Translations under genes and position numbers: made by a program
NCBI RefSeq assembly: GCF_019599545.1
Contig: NZ_JAIEZV010000002.1
Span: 806,001 to 870,000, forward strand
DNA: 64,000 nucleotides
Origin: Halobacillus sp. Nhm2S1
GTDB taxonomy: Bacteria > Bacillota > Bacilli > Bacillales > Halobacillaceae
Direction of reading: 5' to 3'
Shown here: positions 35,045 through 43,117 of the stretch, in pieces
Position numbering within the stretch: the first letter of the stretch is position 1
Layout: each line of letters opens with the position of its first letter
Notes under the pieces: generated by a model
The model's input: the letters and a program-made list of their open reading frames with translations, nothing else
What the model was told of the DNA's origin: nothing
The model's database searches: none

Positions 35045-35847
35045 TGGTTGAAAACCTCCTCACGTAATGCAAAATGATTGGTCGGTCCGCTTCCATTTCC
35101 TAAGTCGAAGGAGTGGCGGATTGCTTCTGTTACAAAATATTTCGCTTCCTTGACAGCTTGTGGCAAAGCGTGTCCCTGACTCAGGTAAGCCGTAATGGCT
35201 GCTGAATACGTACACCCTGTGCCGTGCGTATTCGAAGAATCAATACGTTCGGATTCAAATTCATAGACACGCCCCCCATCATATAAAAAATCAACCGCTC
35301 TTCCATTGAGATGGCCCCCTTTGACAAGGGCCGCATCCGCACCTAAGTCTTTCACTATTACTTCGGCCGCTTCTTTCATATCTGCTTCTGTTTCAATTCC
35401 CCCTCCAACAAGCACTTCCGTTTCCGGAATGTTGGGAGTGATAAGTGATGTCTTTGGTACAAGATATTCTTTTAAATAGCGCTGGTCCTCTTTTTCAATC
35501 AACGGGTCGCCACTCTGGGCAACCATGACAGGGTCCATGACGTAAGGAGCATCCACCTCATCCAACCATTTACTAATGACCCTCATCATTTTCTTGTTGG
35601 CAATCATTCCTGTTTTCAATGCATGAACAGGCATGTCTTCAGAAATTGCTTTCAGTTGACTCCTGATGAAATTTTCCGGGAGGTGGTGGACATCCTTCAC
35701 ACCTGTCGTATTTTGAGAAACAACTGAGGTCACAACACTCATGCCATAACTCTTCAGCTCCTGGAACGTTTTCAAGTCTGCTTGAATACCTGCACCCCCG
35801 CTGGGATCAGTACCTGCGATCGTCAACGCACATGATACTTGTCTCAT
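35035..35847 (-). CDS. thiD: Hydroxymethylpyrimidine/phosphomethylpyrimidine kinase
   Basis: Two successive phosphorylations of HMP in thiamin synthesis and salvage. 270 residues with AGTDPSGGAGIQADLKTF, YVMDPVMVAQSGDPL, LITPNIPETEVLVGG and NTHGTGCTYSAAI (anion hole and catalytic Cys context). Four-base overlap with tenA. Confidence 0.95.
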   Translation of the reverse strand: MRQVSCALTIAGTDPSGGAGIQADLKTFQELKSYGMSVVTSVVSQNTTGVKDVHHLPENFIRSQLKAISEDMPVHALKTGMIANKKMMRVISKWLDEVDAPYVMDPVMVAQSGDPLIEKEDQRYLKEYLVPKTSLITPNIPETEVLVGGGIETEADMKEAAEVIVKDLGADAALVKGGHLNGRAVDFLYDGGRVYEFESERIDSSNTHGTGCTYSAAITAYLSQGHALPQAVKEAKYFVTEAIRHSFDLGNGSGPTNHFALREEVFNQWL

Positions 35848-36530
35848 TTCACCCCCTCCTTTTCACAAGGCCATTGCTCTTGTGTGTATGCCATATCCCA
35901 GAAGGCATATTCCAGTTGACAACTTTTACGGAAGGCTTCTCTCATCCGCTGCTTTTCCGATTCCGACGCACGTTCCGCATACTGATCAAGCCGTTCACAT
36001 AACACTGCCGTCAGACTCTTCACTTCCGCATCGGCATAAAACTCAATCCACGGGAGGAAGGGGTGATCGAGCCCTGGGTGATAGCTGTTCAGCAGCTCGA
36101 CTCCGATTTCATAATACGTCCACGGACACGGAAGCAAGGCTGCTAATATTTCTCCAATGCCTCCTTGATGGGCATAAAATAGCATATGTTTAATGTAGTG
36201 ATCAGCGGTTGGCGGCAATGGGTACCCTTGCAGTTCTTCATAGGAAACGCCAATCTGTTCACAAAAATTATTGTGAGGATGGATTTCGCTGTTCAGCACA
36301 AAATCGATCTGTTCATTGAACAGCTGTATATCTTCCCTTCCTGGAGACTTGGAAATGGCGATTCCATAGACGTGCATAAAAGCGTTCAAATACTCGTAAT
36401 CAGCCTTGATATAGTGAATCAATGCTTCTTTTGGAACCTCTCCTTTTCCGATTCCTTGGATAAAGGGATGGGAGAAAATTATTTGATAGATATCCTGATT
36501 TTCTTTTCTTAATTGATTGGAAAAAGACAT
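35844..36530 (-). CDS. tenA: Aminopyrimidine aminohydrolase / thiaminase II
   Basis: Regenerates HMP from degraded thiamin (formylaminopyrimidine salvage). 228 residues, all-helical TenA: YIKADYEYLNAFMHVYG, CEQIGVSYEELQGYPLPP, LLPCPWTYYEIG with the active-site Cys, HPFLPWIEFYADAEV. First gene behind the proximal TPP riboswitch, AGGAGG before the ATG. Confidence 0.95.
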   Translation of the reverse strand: MSFSNQLRKENQDIYQIIFSHPFIQGIGKGEVPKEALIHYIKADYEYLNAFMHVYGIAISKSPGREDIQLFNEQIDFVLNSEIHPHNNFCEQIGVSYEELQGYPLPPTADHYIKHMLFYAHQGGIGEILAALLPCPWTYYEIGVELLNSYHPGLDHPFLPWIEFYADAEVKSLTAVLCERLDQYAERASESEKQRMREAFRKSCQLEYAFWDMAYTQEQWPCEKEGVK

Positions 36531-36583
36531 GATGGAGCCTCCTATTATTCTCGGAAGCTACTAGAGGACAGAAGGGGATTCTT

Positions 36584-36671
36584 ACTACTTCCCTCCGCCG
36601 GCATGACCCGGATCAGGTATTGAGGGACCAAGGAATGTCTCCTTATCTCAGCGAATACTCGCGCCCCTAGC
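36584..36671 (-). promoter_or_regulatory. TPP riboswitch before tenA
   Basis: On the minus strand: GGGGCGCGAG, then CTGAGA, then ACCTGATCCGGGTCATGCC and GGCGGAGGGAAGTAG, the THI-box core. Located between thiW and tenA. No strong intrinsic terminator between it and the tenA ribosome site, so control may be translational. Confidence 0.93.
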
Positions 36672-36683
36672 AGTTTCCGTGTA

Positions 36684-37172
36684 TTATGGTTGTAAGATCA
36701 TGTTTTCAACTTTCACTCGTGATAAAATAAAGGCAGCAATCAAAGCTCCCGAGACACTGCTTACGACAAAAGAAGGCACAAACGCAAAAACACCAGCTGT
36801 ACTTCCCATTAAGACGTGTGCAATCGGAACAGATGCCAAAGCCCCGATGACTCCAGTGCCCAGCACTTCACCAATCACCGCAGACCTTTTTCTTTCATAC
36901 ATCCGATAACAGAGCCCTGCCAATAATGCACCAAACATTCCACCCGGAAAAGCAAGAAAGGTGCCGAGCCCTAATAAGAAACGTAAGATCCCGATGACGA
37001 AAGCAATCATGACCGCCGGGACGGGTCCAAGCACCACCGCCGCGACCACATTAACTGCATGCTGGACAGGATAAGCTTTTGCAATTCCAGCGGGAAACCA
37101 GAGAAATTGAGCTCCAAGCGTACCAATGGCAACAAATACGGCCATCGTTGTAAGTAATTTTGTGTTTCTCAT
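36684..37172 (-). CDS. thiW: Thiamin-precursor ECF transporter substrate-binding subunit
   Basis: S-component of an energy-coupling-factor importer, probably for the thiazole precursor. 162 residues, about five hydrophobic helices, ThiW features LWFPAGIAKAYPVQHAVNVVAAVVLGP and FLAFPGGMFGALLAGL. Needs the shared EcfAA'T module elsewhere. Lies between two TPP riboswitches. Confidence 0.9.
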   Translation of the reverse strand: MRNTKLLTTMAVFVAIGTLGAQFLWFPAGIAKAYPVQHAVNVVAAVVLGPVPAVMIAFVIGILRFLLGLGTFLAFPGGMFGALLAGLCYRMYERKRSAVIGEVLGTGVIGALASVPIAHVLMGSTAGVFAFVPSFVVSSVSGALIAAFILSRVKVENMILQP

Positions 37173-37212
37173 TTTTCACCACCTTTCCGTACAGGAGCTG
37201 AAGGGATCCATA

Positions 37213-37243
37213 TAAAAAAGCCAGATCCTTAGAGGACCTGGCC
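37213..37243 (-). terminator. Riboswitch expression-platform terminator before thiW
   Basis: GCCAGATCCT / AGGACCTGGC stem with TTTTTT following on the minus strand, between the distal TPP aptamer and thiW: transcriptional attenuation. Confidence 0.88.
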
Positions 37244-37275
37244 TGGTATGCAGTAAGTCGATACACGTATCGTCA

Positions 37276-37371
37276 GACTACTTCCCTCCGCTGGTATTAA
37301 CCAGATCAGGTTCGTAAGAGTCAGAAAGCTTGCTCGCTTTCCTCTCAGCCCATTCAGGCTCCCCTAGTAGT
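37276..37371 (-). promoter_or_regulatory. TPP riboswitch before thiW
   Basis: On the minus strand: CTAGGGGAGCC, GCTGAGAGGAAAGCG, ACCTGATCTGGTTAATACCA, GCGGAGGGAAGTAG. A complete THI box with a long P3 arm. Accounts for most of the 310-base gap 37173-37483. Confidence 0.95.
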
Positions 37372-37483
37372 TTCATAAACTTATTCGCTTGGTGATTTTC
37401 ATCATAACAAAGTTGGATGTTTCTGTCATGTGAAACTTTTCCTCCCATCCAAACGTCAACAATAGAAGATAAGGAGTGTGTGA

Positions 37484-38023
37484 ATGATGAAAATGAGATG
37501 GATGCTAGGTATGTTCATGGTCCTTTCTTTATCCCTTAGTGCATGTGGGCTTTCAGAGACAAAAGAAGTAGACCAGAATGAAGTGGAAGCAGAAGCATCC
37601 GATCCAGACATGAGTGGATTTGTCATGGATCAGGACGAGGACAGTATCCTTGTGGTCACACCGATGGATGATGATGGGTCAGGGGATGAAGGACGGGCCA
37701 TGTGGGTCTCCGGAGCTCCTGAAGGCCTATGGGTTGGCAAACAGGTCGAGGTCTGGGTAGACGGGGATATTGCTGAGTCCTACCCTGAACAAGCCACCGC
37801 TGAAAAAGTCCAGGAACTTGAAATGAGCGAAGTCCAGGGAGCGGATTTAAAAGCATCCGAAGCTCTTTCTGCAGCGTTGTCCGAAACTGAACAAGAACAG
37901 GCAGATGTGCTCATCGTATCCCTGCTTTCCTTTGATGAAGAATCCGATCAGTGGACCGTCAAGCTTGACCGACGCGGGACCAATCAGGGGGAATGGAAAA
38001 CAACCGTCAAAGATGAAAAATAG
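37484..38023 (+). CDS. DUF3221-type lipoprotein
   Basis: 179 residues. Lipoprotein signal with lipobox LSAC (C21), acidic linker, then a small beta domain with GFVMDQDEDSILVV and AMWVSGAPEGLWVGKQVEVWVDG that resembles DUF3221 (B. subtilis YobA group). Surface-anchored, function unknown. AAGGAG before ATGATG; the second ATG (37487) is equally possible. Has its own terminator. Confidence 0.75.
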   Translation: MMKMRWMLGMFMVLSLSLSACGLSETKEVDQNEVEAEASDPDMSGFVMDQDEDSILVVTPMDDDGSGDEGRAMWVSGAPEGLWVGKQVEVWVDGDIAESYPEQATAEKVQELEMSEVQGADLKASEALSAALSETEQEQADVLIVSLLSFDEESDQWTVKLDRRGTNQGEWKTTVKDEK

Positions 38024-38050
38024 AGCGCCTTCCCGATGGAGCGCTCTATG
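38020..38050. terminator. Hairpin between convergent lipoprotein and pucR-type genes
   Basis: ATAGAGCGC / GCGCTCTAT perfect stem overlapping both stop regions. Weak T-run. Confidence 0.6.
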
Positions 38051-39722
38051 CATTCACTTTTTTCAAAAGCCACAACCTCACACTCAACTCCAGCAAAAAA
38101 AGATCATCTGCATTGAGGAGAGAGAGTCCGGTCAAATGCTCAATGTTTCTCAATCTGTGCAGTAACGATTGGCGGTGCAGATTCAGAGCGCGAGCTGTCT
38201 GACTAACATTGCTGTTGTATTTATTGTAGATCATAAATGTATGAATCAGTTCTGTCTGCCGTTTCTGATCATAATCAATCAGCTTTTCCAATGTATCTGA
38301 AACAATCGCTCCAATTTCTTCTTCGTGGGACAGGGCCATGAGCAAGCGATTCATCCTTGTGTCACTGAAAAATGTACGCTCCCCTTCTTCATGCTGTTGA
38401 CCGATTTTCAGTGCTGTTGCCGCCTCTTCATAGCTTTTATGAAAAGCCTGATACCCACCTTTATGACAAGAAATCCCCCAACTGATCGTAATCCCTTTCA
38501 GTAACTCATGAAGCCGCCGCTCTATCAGGTCGAGAAACTGATTCGCTGTTTCTCCGTAATCCGGACGATCCGTTTCCAAGTATACGATGACCTCCCCTTC
38601 ATCAAACGTTGTCATCGTCCTCCTGTGCAGCGCATCTCCTGCATGGGTGACTTCCTTCTGAATGTAATAATTTCGACTGTTGATCGACGACGATTTCACT
38701 TGAGGCATCGTTGAAGATATGCGATCCTCCTCCGGCTGTACGAATTGGATGTGTCCGACGAGACAAATGTAAGGCTTCTCCAGGTCATAGCCAAGGAGCT
38801 GCGCTTTGGATAAGAGAGCTCTATCCATCTCCCTTTCCTGCTTGGCTAAATCCAGCAAAAAGTTGTCCTTAAGTCTGATTTCAGTCATTTCAATAGCGTT
38901 CTCTTTTACAAAATATAGCGCACAAGCTGTGAGTGCATGATCCAGGATATGAAGGTTCACCCACGTTAAATCCTTTTCGTTCTTTGGTTTAAACAGGATA
39001 TAACCCTGTTTCTTATAGTTTGATAAAATTGTAAGCTGATAGCATTTTTGATCACCGATTTCATAGGTTTCAATGTAATGGCGGAGTGGGTGATCACTGT
39101 CTATATCCGTTTCTACCAAGGTGCCTTCCTGTGGAAGCTCATGCCCATTTAAAACATCGATATAATAACGATCAAAATACTGATTCGCCCGAATTTGCTT
39201 GTTATGATCGCTGATGGCCGTTGGAATACCTGTGTTCTGGTAGACAATTGATGTAATCTCCTGCAGCCCTTTTCCGTTCAAGACACAATTGATCAACTCC
39301 TGTCTGATCTCTTCCGTCCGTTGCTGCTCTTGGCGTTTTTCCTCACTAATCAATCGTAAAACGTCCTGTAAAATATCTCCGAACCTTATCTCCCAAGGAA
39401 TTTCCATCACGATCAACTCATGTTTCTCCGCAAGTTTTAACACGCGATCAGGAATTTTGTAAAGATGACGCCCTGTGGCAAAAGCGAGAACAGATGCTTC
39501 TGATCGGATGACATCCTCTACATATCCTTCTAGTGCCAGTACATCACCCCCACAGCCAACCCCTGTACTGAGCACAAATTCATTGTTCCTGACAAAGTTC
39601 TCCACAGGTGTTTCAATTACTGATATCCAGTCCACTTGACGATCATAAAGATCCGTCTGCACTTTAGCTTTTTCGAGAACAGGAAGTTTCAAGACTTCCT
39701 CCACCGCAACCCCCATTTCCAC
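38046..39722 (-). CDS. PucR-family transcriptional regulator
   Basis: 558 residues. N-terminal PucR domain (about 7-125, VEEVLKLPVLEKAKV, LAFATGRHLYKIPDRVLKLAE), a middle GGDEF-like/CdaR region, and C-terminal helix-turn-helix (NKYNSNVSQTARALNLHRQSLLHRLRNIE). PucR proteins regulate purine and other nitrogen catabolism. It starts 11 bases after the EutB-like gene, so the pair is one operon, and it is a candidate regulator of hydroxyectoine/ectoine use, replacing the proteobacterial EnuR (inference from position). Confidence 0.88.
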   Translation of the reverse strand: MEMGVAVEEVLKLPVLEKAKVQTDLYDRQVDWISVIETPVENFVRNNEFVLSTGVGCGGDVLALEGYVEDVIRSEASVLAFATGRHLYKIPDRVLKLAEKHELIVMEIPWEIRFGDILQDVLRLISEEKRQEQQRTEEIRQELINCVLNGKGLQEITSIVYQNTGIPTAISDHNKQIRANQYFDRYYIDVLNGHELPQEGTLVETDIDSDHPLRHYIETYEIGDQKCYQLTILSNYKKQGYILFKPKNEKDLTWVNLHILDHALTACALYFVKENAIEMTEIRLKDNFLLDLAKQEREMDRALLSKAQLLGYDLEKPYICLVGHIQFVQPEEDRISSTMPQVKSSSINSRNYYIQKEVTHAGDALHRRTMTTFDEGEVIVYLETDRPDYGETANQFLDLIERRLHELLKGITISWGISCHKGGYQAFHKSYEEAATALKIGQQHEEGERTFFSDTRMNRLLMALSHEEEIGAIVSDTLEKLIDYDQKRQTELIHTFMIYNKYNSNVSQTARALNLHRQSLLHRLRNIEHLTGLSLLNADDLFLLELSVRLWLLKKVNA

Positions 39723-39733
39723 TCCTCCCCCAT

Positions 39734-40699
39734 TTACGATTTAGCCAGAAGATTTAAGACCACATCATGATCGATATTGTTTCCGCTCAAAACGACAACT
39801 ACATTTTTTCCTTTTAGATCATTAGAATGAAGCACGTGGCCGATCCCCGTTGCAGCCGCTCCTTCCACAACCATCTTGTGGTGCTCAAGGGTAAAGATCA
39901 GGCCTTCTTCAATCTGCGACTCTTCTACAAGAACACCCTTGTCCATGTAAGCCTGCGTCATCGGAAATGTGTAACGATTCTCTGTCCCGATTCCTCCAAG
40001 GAGGCTGTCTGCCAATGTATAAGACTCCTCAAGAATCACAGGTTTACCTTTCGCAAGGCTTTCATGCATGACAGCCCCCTTCTTCATCGTCACTCCTGTT
40101 ATGTGTATAGAAGGCTCCATTGATTTCATTACAAACGCAATACCGGACAACAACCCACCTCCAGACAAAGGAATAATCACTTCATCCACCTCAGGACACT
40201 GTTCCATAATTTCAAGCGCGATGGTACCCTGGCCGGCAATGATTTCCCGATCATCAAAAGGCTTGATAACCGTCATCCCATCCTCTCTTTCCAATTCAGC
40301 ACACCTTGCTTCTGCTTCATCTTGACTGCTCCCGACGACTTCGACCGAAGCGTGCAATTTTTTTAGACGGTTCACCTTCGCTTTTGGAACACGATTCGAT
40401 ATACATACCGTACAGGGAATTCCTAACTCTGCTGCTACATACGCAACAGAAATCCCGTGATTTCCTGTTGAAAAAGTGGTCACACCCTTTTTCAATACCT
40501 TATCGTCCAAAGATAAGATTTTGTTGGCTGCCCCTCGCAGTTTAAATGAACCCGTAGGATGGGTATGCTCCAGCTTCAAGTGAACATGGGCACCTGTGTG
40601 GTCAGAGAGAGGTTCTGAATACAGGATAGGAGTGGGATGAACAAAAGAAGATATGCGCTTCTTTGCTTCCCAAACCTCTCTGAAGGAAAGGTAGGTCAT
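39734..40699 (-). CDS. eutB: EutB-like threonine-dehydratase-family PLP enzyme
   Basis: 321 residues, fold type II PLP protein: PTGSFKLRGAANKI with the PLP Lys, STGNHGISVAYVAAELG, IPLSGGGLLSGIAFVM. No C-terminal ACT domain, so not a biosynthetic IlvA. The segment LADSLLGGIGTENRYTFPM and the C-terminal VVEGAAATGIGHVL resemble EutB of hydroxyectoine utilization, which acts with EutC. Alternative: catabolic threonine/serine dehydratase. Located 8 kb from the eutC-like gene and followed by a PucR regulator. Confidence 0.78.
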   Translation of the reverse strand: MTYLSFREVWEAKKRISSFVHPTPILYSEPLSDHTGAHVHLKLEHTHPTGSFKLRGAANKILSLDDKVLKKGVTTFSTGNHGISVAYVAAELGIPCTVCISNRVPKAKVNRLKKLHASVEVVGSSQDEAEARCAELEREDGMTVIKPFDDREIIAGQGTIALEIMEQCPEVDEVIIPLSGGGLLSGIAFVMKSMEPSIHITGVTMKKGAVMHESLAKGKPVILEESYTLADSLLGGIGTENRYTFPMTQAYMDKGVLVEESQIEEGLIFTLEHHKMVVEGAAATGIGHVLHSNDLKGKNVVVVLSGNNIDHDVVLNLLAKS

Positions 40700-40759
40700 T
40701 CATAACGTCCTCCTTCTTGGATTTTCACGATTCCAAGTTTTGAATTTTCAGTTATTTTT

Positions 40760-40778
40760 ATTATAGTGGAACATCCTC
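40760..40778 (-). promoter_or_regulatory. Candidate promoter element and GAGGATGTTCCA motif before eutB-like gene
   Basis: On the minus strand GAGGATGTTCCA (40767-40778) directly precedes TATAAT (40760-40765). The -35 is weak (TTAAAC), as expected for an activator-dependent promoter. Compare GAGGATGTCCA at 30334. Confidence 0.35.
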
Positions 40779-40839
40779 CTATGTTTAAAGAGTTAAAATA
40801 CCATCTATATTTTTAATTACGGTTAAGGCGGTGCTCTTT

Positions 40840-41102
40840 GGTGCGACTCGGCTCCCCTTTGGCGCGTCTCGGCTCTCCTTTGGCGCGTCTCGGCTCTCCT
40901 TTGGCGCGTTTCAGCTCCCCTTTGGCGCGTCTCAGCTCCCCTTTGGCGCGTCTCAGCTCCCCTTTGGCGCGTCTCAGCTCCCCTTTGGCGCGTCTCAGCT
41001 CCCCTTTGGCGCGTCTCGGCTCTCCTTTGGCGCGTTTCAGCTCCCCTTTGGCGCGTCTCGGCTCTCCTTTGGCGCGTTTCAGCTCCCCTTTGGCGCGTTT
41101 CA
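40840..41102. repeat. 21-bp tandem repeat array, 12 full units plus a partial one
   Basis: Unit GGCGCGTCTCAGCTCCCCTTT and variants, in exact 21-base register from 40840. Three variants: tail CTCGGCTCTCC, TTTCAGCTCCCC, CTCAGCTCCCC; order runs degenerate first unit, A, A, B, C x4, A, B, A, B, partial B. Because 21 is a multiple of 3 and no stop occurs, several frames on both strands stay open, giving spurious repetitive ORFs (RAKGELR and TRQRGAE heptads). The 584-base gap 40700-41282 contains this array, a terminator and the eutB promoter; no convincing gene. Confidence 0.95.
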
Positions 41103-41110
41103 ATCGAATA

Positions 41111-41147
41111 TAAAAAAGGCCCGATGCACTTAGCATCTGGCCTTTTT
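41111..41147. terminator. Hairpin terminator beside the repeat array
   Basis: AAAAAGGCC / GGCCTTTTT with further loop pairing (GATGC / GCATC). Symmetric A and T runs, so bidirectional. Confidence 0.75.
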
Positions 41148-41263
41148 CCTTTAAGACGTAGCCCATTTGTAAGCAAAACAATTGAAAATAACAAAATGGA
41201 GGAAGATAGAGTAGACATTCGTGGAATGGCCCATGATTCAAATGAAATCCTTGGTCTTCATGT

Positions 41264-41299
41264 AAAAACCCCCAGCCTTGAATCAAGCTGAAGGTTTTT
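41264..41299 (-). terminator. Terminator overlapping the fic stop
   Basis: CCCCCAGCCTTGA / TCAAGCTGAAGG imperfect stem flanked by AAAAA on the plus side, giving TTTTT on the minus strand. Confidence 0.6.
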
Positions 41300-41891
41300 G
41301 GTAGGTGGTTAAAGATTGACTGATGACCTGTGCCAGTGCACTCATATCTTTGACAGATTGGACACTCGCCTGAAAGATCACCTCGGGGGGAACCGCGGAC
41401 CAATCCAAACCATACCCTGCTTCCAAAGCTATGCAGCGGATAAACTCTCGTAAGCTCCTCCCATTTCCTTCTCTGAAAGGATGGAGTACATTAATTTCTG
41501 ACATGTAGTAAACCAATTTCTCTACAACCTGTACCCTGTTCATACTTTTCCAATCTTCTCTCATCAACTGTTGAAATATAGGCTCAGCCGCATCGTGAAT
41601 AAACCTGGCCTGAGCAAAAGAAAATCCATCCTTCGTAATGTTTTCTGTTCGAATTTCTCCAGCAAACGGGTAAAGATCTGAAAATAGGCGCGCATGAATT
41701 CTCTGTAAATGCCGCAAGTCGAAATCCCCTTCAATCGGGTTGGATTGAAGCTCGGCAAGCCTTTGAGCCGTAAACATCGTTTCCAAGGCCGTCAATTGTT
41801 TCTCATCTTTGATATCATAATGGTTGATCAGAACGTTTGACCCCGGATAACAATACTTCGATTTTTCATTCCCGTACCTTGTGTCAGGCAT
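41283..41891 (-). CDS. Fic-domain AMP-transferase toxin
   Basis: 202 residues from the ATG that overlaps the antitoxin stop (ATGCCTGA). Core Fic motif HPFREGNGRSLREF with catalytic H137; the beta-hairpin flap region (AGEIRTENITKDGFSFAQ) is present. There is no inhibitory SxxxEG helix inside the protein itself, so it is a class I Fic, controlled by a separate antitoxin. Fic toxins of this type AMPylate targets such as GyrB/ParE; the target here is unknown. Confidence 0.88.
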   Translation of the reverse strand: MPDTRYGNEKSKYCYPGSNVLINHYDIKDEKQLTALETMFTAQRLAELQSNPIEGDFDLRHLQRIHARLFSDLYPFAGEIRTENITKDGFSFAQARFIHDAAEPIFQQLMREDWKSMNRVQVVEKLVYYMSEINVLHPFREGNGRSLREFIRCIALEAGYGLDWSAVPPEVIFQASVQSVKDMSALAQVISQSLTTYQKPSA

Positions 41892-42063
41892 GACGAGCCA
41901 GTTCCAACGCCTGTTTGACGAACTCCTCATGAGAAATCTCCCCTGTCAGGCACTTTTTCACAAGCAATTTCTGCTTTTTGTTCAAGCGGTCCCCCTCGAC
42001 AGCGAGAGACGCTAAGGCAGGGCGCATAAGTAATTCCACTTCTTCCTCGGAACGTACGGTCAT
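41884..42063 (-). CDS. VbhA-like antitoxin of the Fic module
   Basis: 59 residues from the ATG preceded by CGGAGGG (an upstream in-frame ATG at 42087 also exists). Contains S19-LAV-E23-G24, the S-x-x-x-E-G inhibitory motif of Fic antitoxins, followed by a helical segment LNKKQKLLVKKCLTGEISHEEFVKQAL like the VbhA domain. Overlaps fic by 8 bases, a typical toxin-antitoxin arrangement. Confidence 0.82.
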   Translation of the reverse strand: MTVRSEEEVELLMRPALASLAVEGDRLNKKQKLLVKKCLTGEISHEEFVKQALELARHA

Positions 42064-42137
42064 CCAATCCCTCCGAACTATAATCATATCCTCTACATTA
42101 TACTACAGAAGAGAGTTTTATAGACGGTGAAGTCTTA

Positions 42138-42974
42138 TCAGGAAGTCTTCTTCTTACCAGATGTCGTTGTCTTTTTCTTTGTGGTTCTCTTCTTCTTAGA
42201 CCCTTTCGTTTTTTCCAACGATTTTTCTAATGCGTCCATTAAATTCGTCACATTATCCGGCTTCGGTTTATCTTTAGCCGTTGTGACTTCTTCATTGTTT
42301 TTCTTCGCTTCAATCAATTCCATCAGGGCTGTCCTGTAGTCATCCTTGTACTTTTCCGGATCGAATTCCGCTGTCAACTGATCAATCAACGTAACGGCTG
42401 TACTCAATTCTTTCTTACTTAATTCTGTTTCTTCCGGAACATTCGGCACGTCCTGGACCGACCTGACCTCATCAGGATAATGGATGGTTTCCATGACTAG
42501 CGTGTTCTCATACACGCGGACAATGGCCAGTTGTTCCTTGGAACGGATGATGATTTTTGCAATTCCGATCTTCTCCGTATCTCCAAGCGCCTGACGAAGG
42601 AGACTGTATGCTTTTGACCCTCCTTCACTTGGAGAGATAAAATAACTCCGCTCAAAATAAATCGGATCGATTTCTTCTAACTTCACAAAATCGATGATTT
42701 CGACCGCTTTGTCTTCCTGTTCCTTTTTCAACTGTTCCAGGTCTTCTTTGTCTAAAACGACAAACTTGTTCTTCGCATATTCATAAGCTTTTACAATCTC
42801 TTCACTCTCTATTTCCCGTTCACATACCGGACAACGCTTCTCATATTCGACCGGTGATTTACATTCTTCATGAAGCTGACGCAGCTTGATGTCCTTGTTC
42901 TCAGTTGCCGCGTGCAGTTTCACAGGAATATTCACAAGTCCGAAGCTGATGGTCCCTTTCCACATCGTGTGCAT
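42138..42974 (-). CDS. ku: Ku DNA end-binding protein
   Basis: Binds double-strand DNA ends and recruits LigD for non-homologous end joining. 278 residues from ATG 42974 (AAAGGAG upstream): MHTMWKGTISFGLVNIPVKL, CPVCEREIESEEIVKAYEY, YFISPSEGGSKAYSLLRQAL. Ends with a long Lys-rich tail (KKKRTTKKKTTTSGKKKTS) expected to contact DNA. Divergent from ligD with 143 bases between. Confidence 0.95.
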   Translation of the reverse strand: MHTMWKGTISFGLVNIPVKLHAATENKDIKLRQLHEECKSPVEYEKRCPVCEREIESEEIVKAYEYAKNKFVVLDKEDLEQLKKEQEDKAVEIIDFVKLEEIDPIYFERSYFISPSEGGSKAYSLLRQALGDTEKIGIAKIIIRSKEQLAIVRVYENTLVMETIHYPDEVRSVQDVPNVPEETELSKKELSTAVTLIDQLTAEFDPEKYKDDYRTALMELIEAKKNNEEVTTAKDKPKPDNVTNLMDALEKSLEKTKGSKKKRTTKKKTTTSGKKKTS

Positions 42975-43117
42975 CCCGACCACTCCTTTTTCCTATAGGT
43001 TTCACGAGAATCTTAAAAAATATGTTCCGCATGCATGGATAAACTCCTTAAAAAAGCCAAACCTATTCAACAAAATAAGGATTGTTGAAAATCACGGGAT
43101 GGGAAGGAGATGCAGGA

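Noticed and set aside
37484-38023. Lipoprotein as part of the thiamin locus
   Set aside because: It is on the opposite strand, has its own ribosome site and terminator, and shows no transporter features.
41196-41291. 31-codon plus-strand ORF starting MEEDRVDIRGM
   Set aside because: No ribosome site before the ATG and it runs into the fic terminator.
40813-41403. Repetitive ORFs (RAKGELR, TRQRGAE and PLARLGS heptads) on both strands
   Set aside because: They arise because a 21-bp tandem repeat has no stop in several frames. None has a credible ribosome site at the start, and frames on both strands are equally open.
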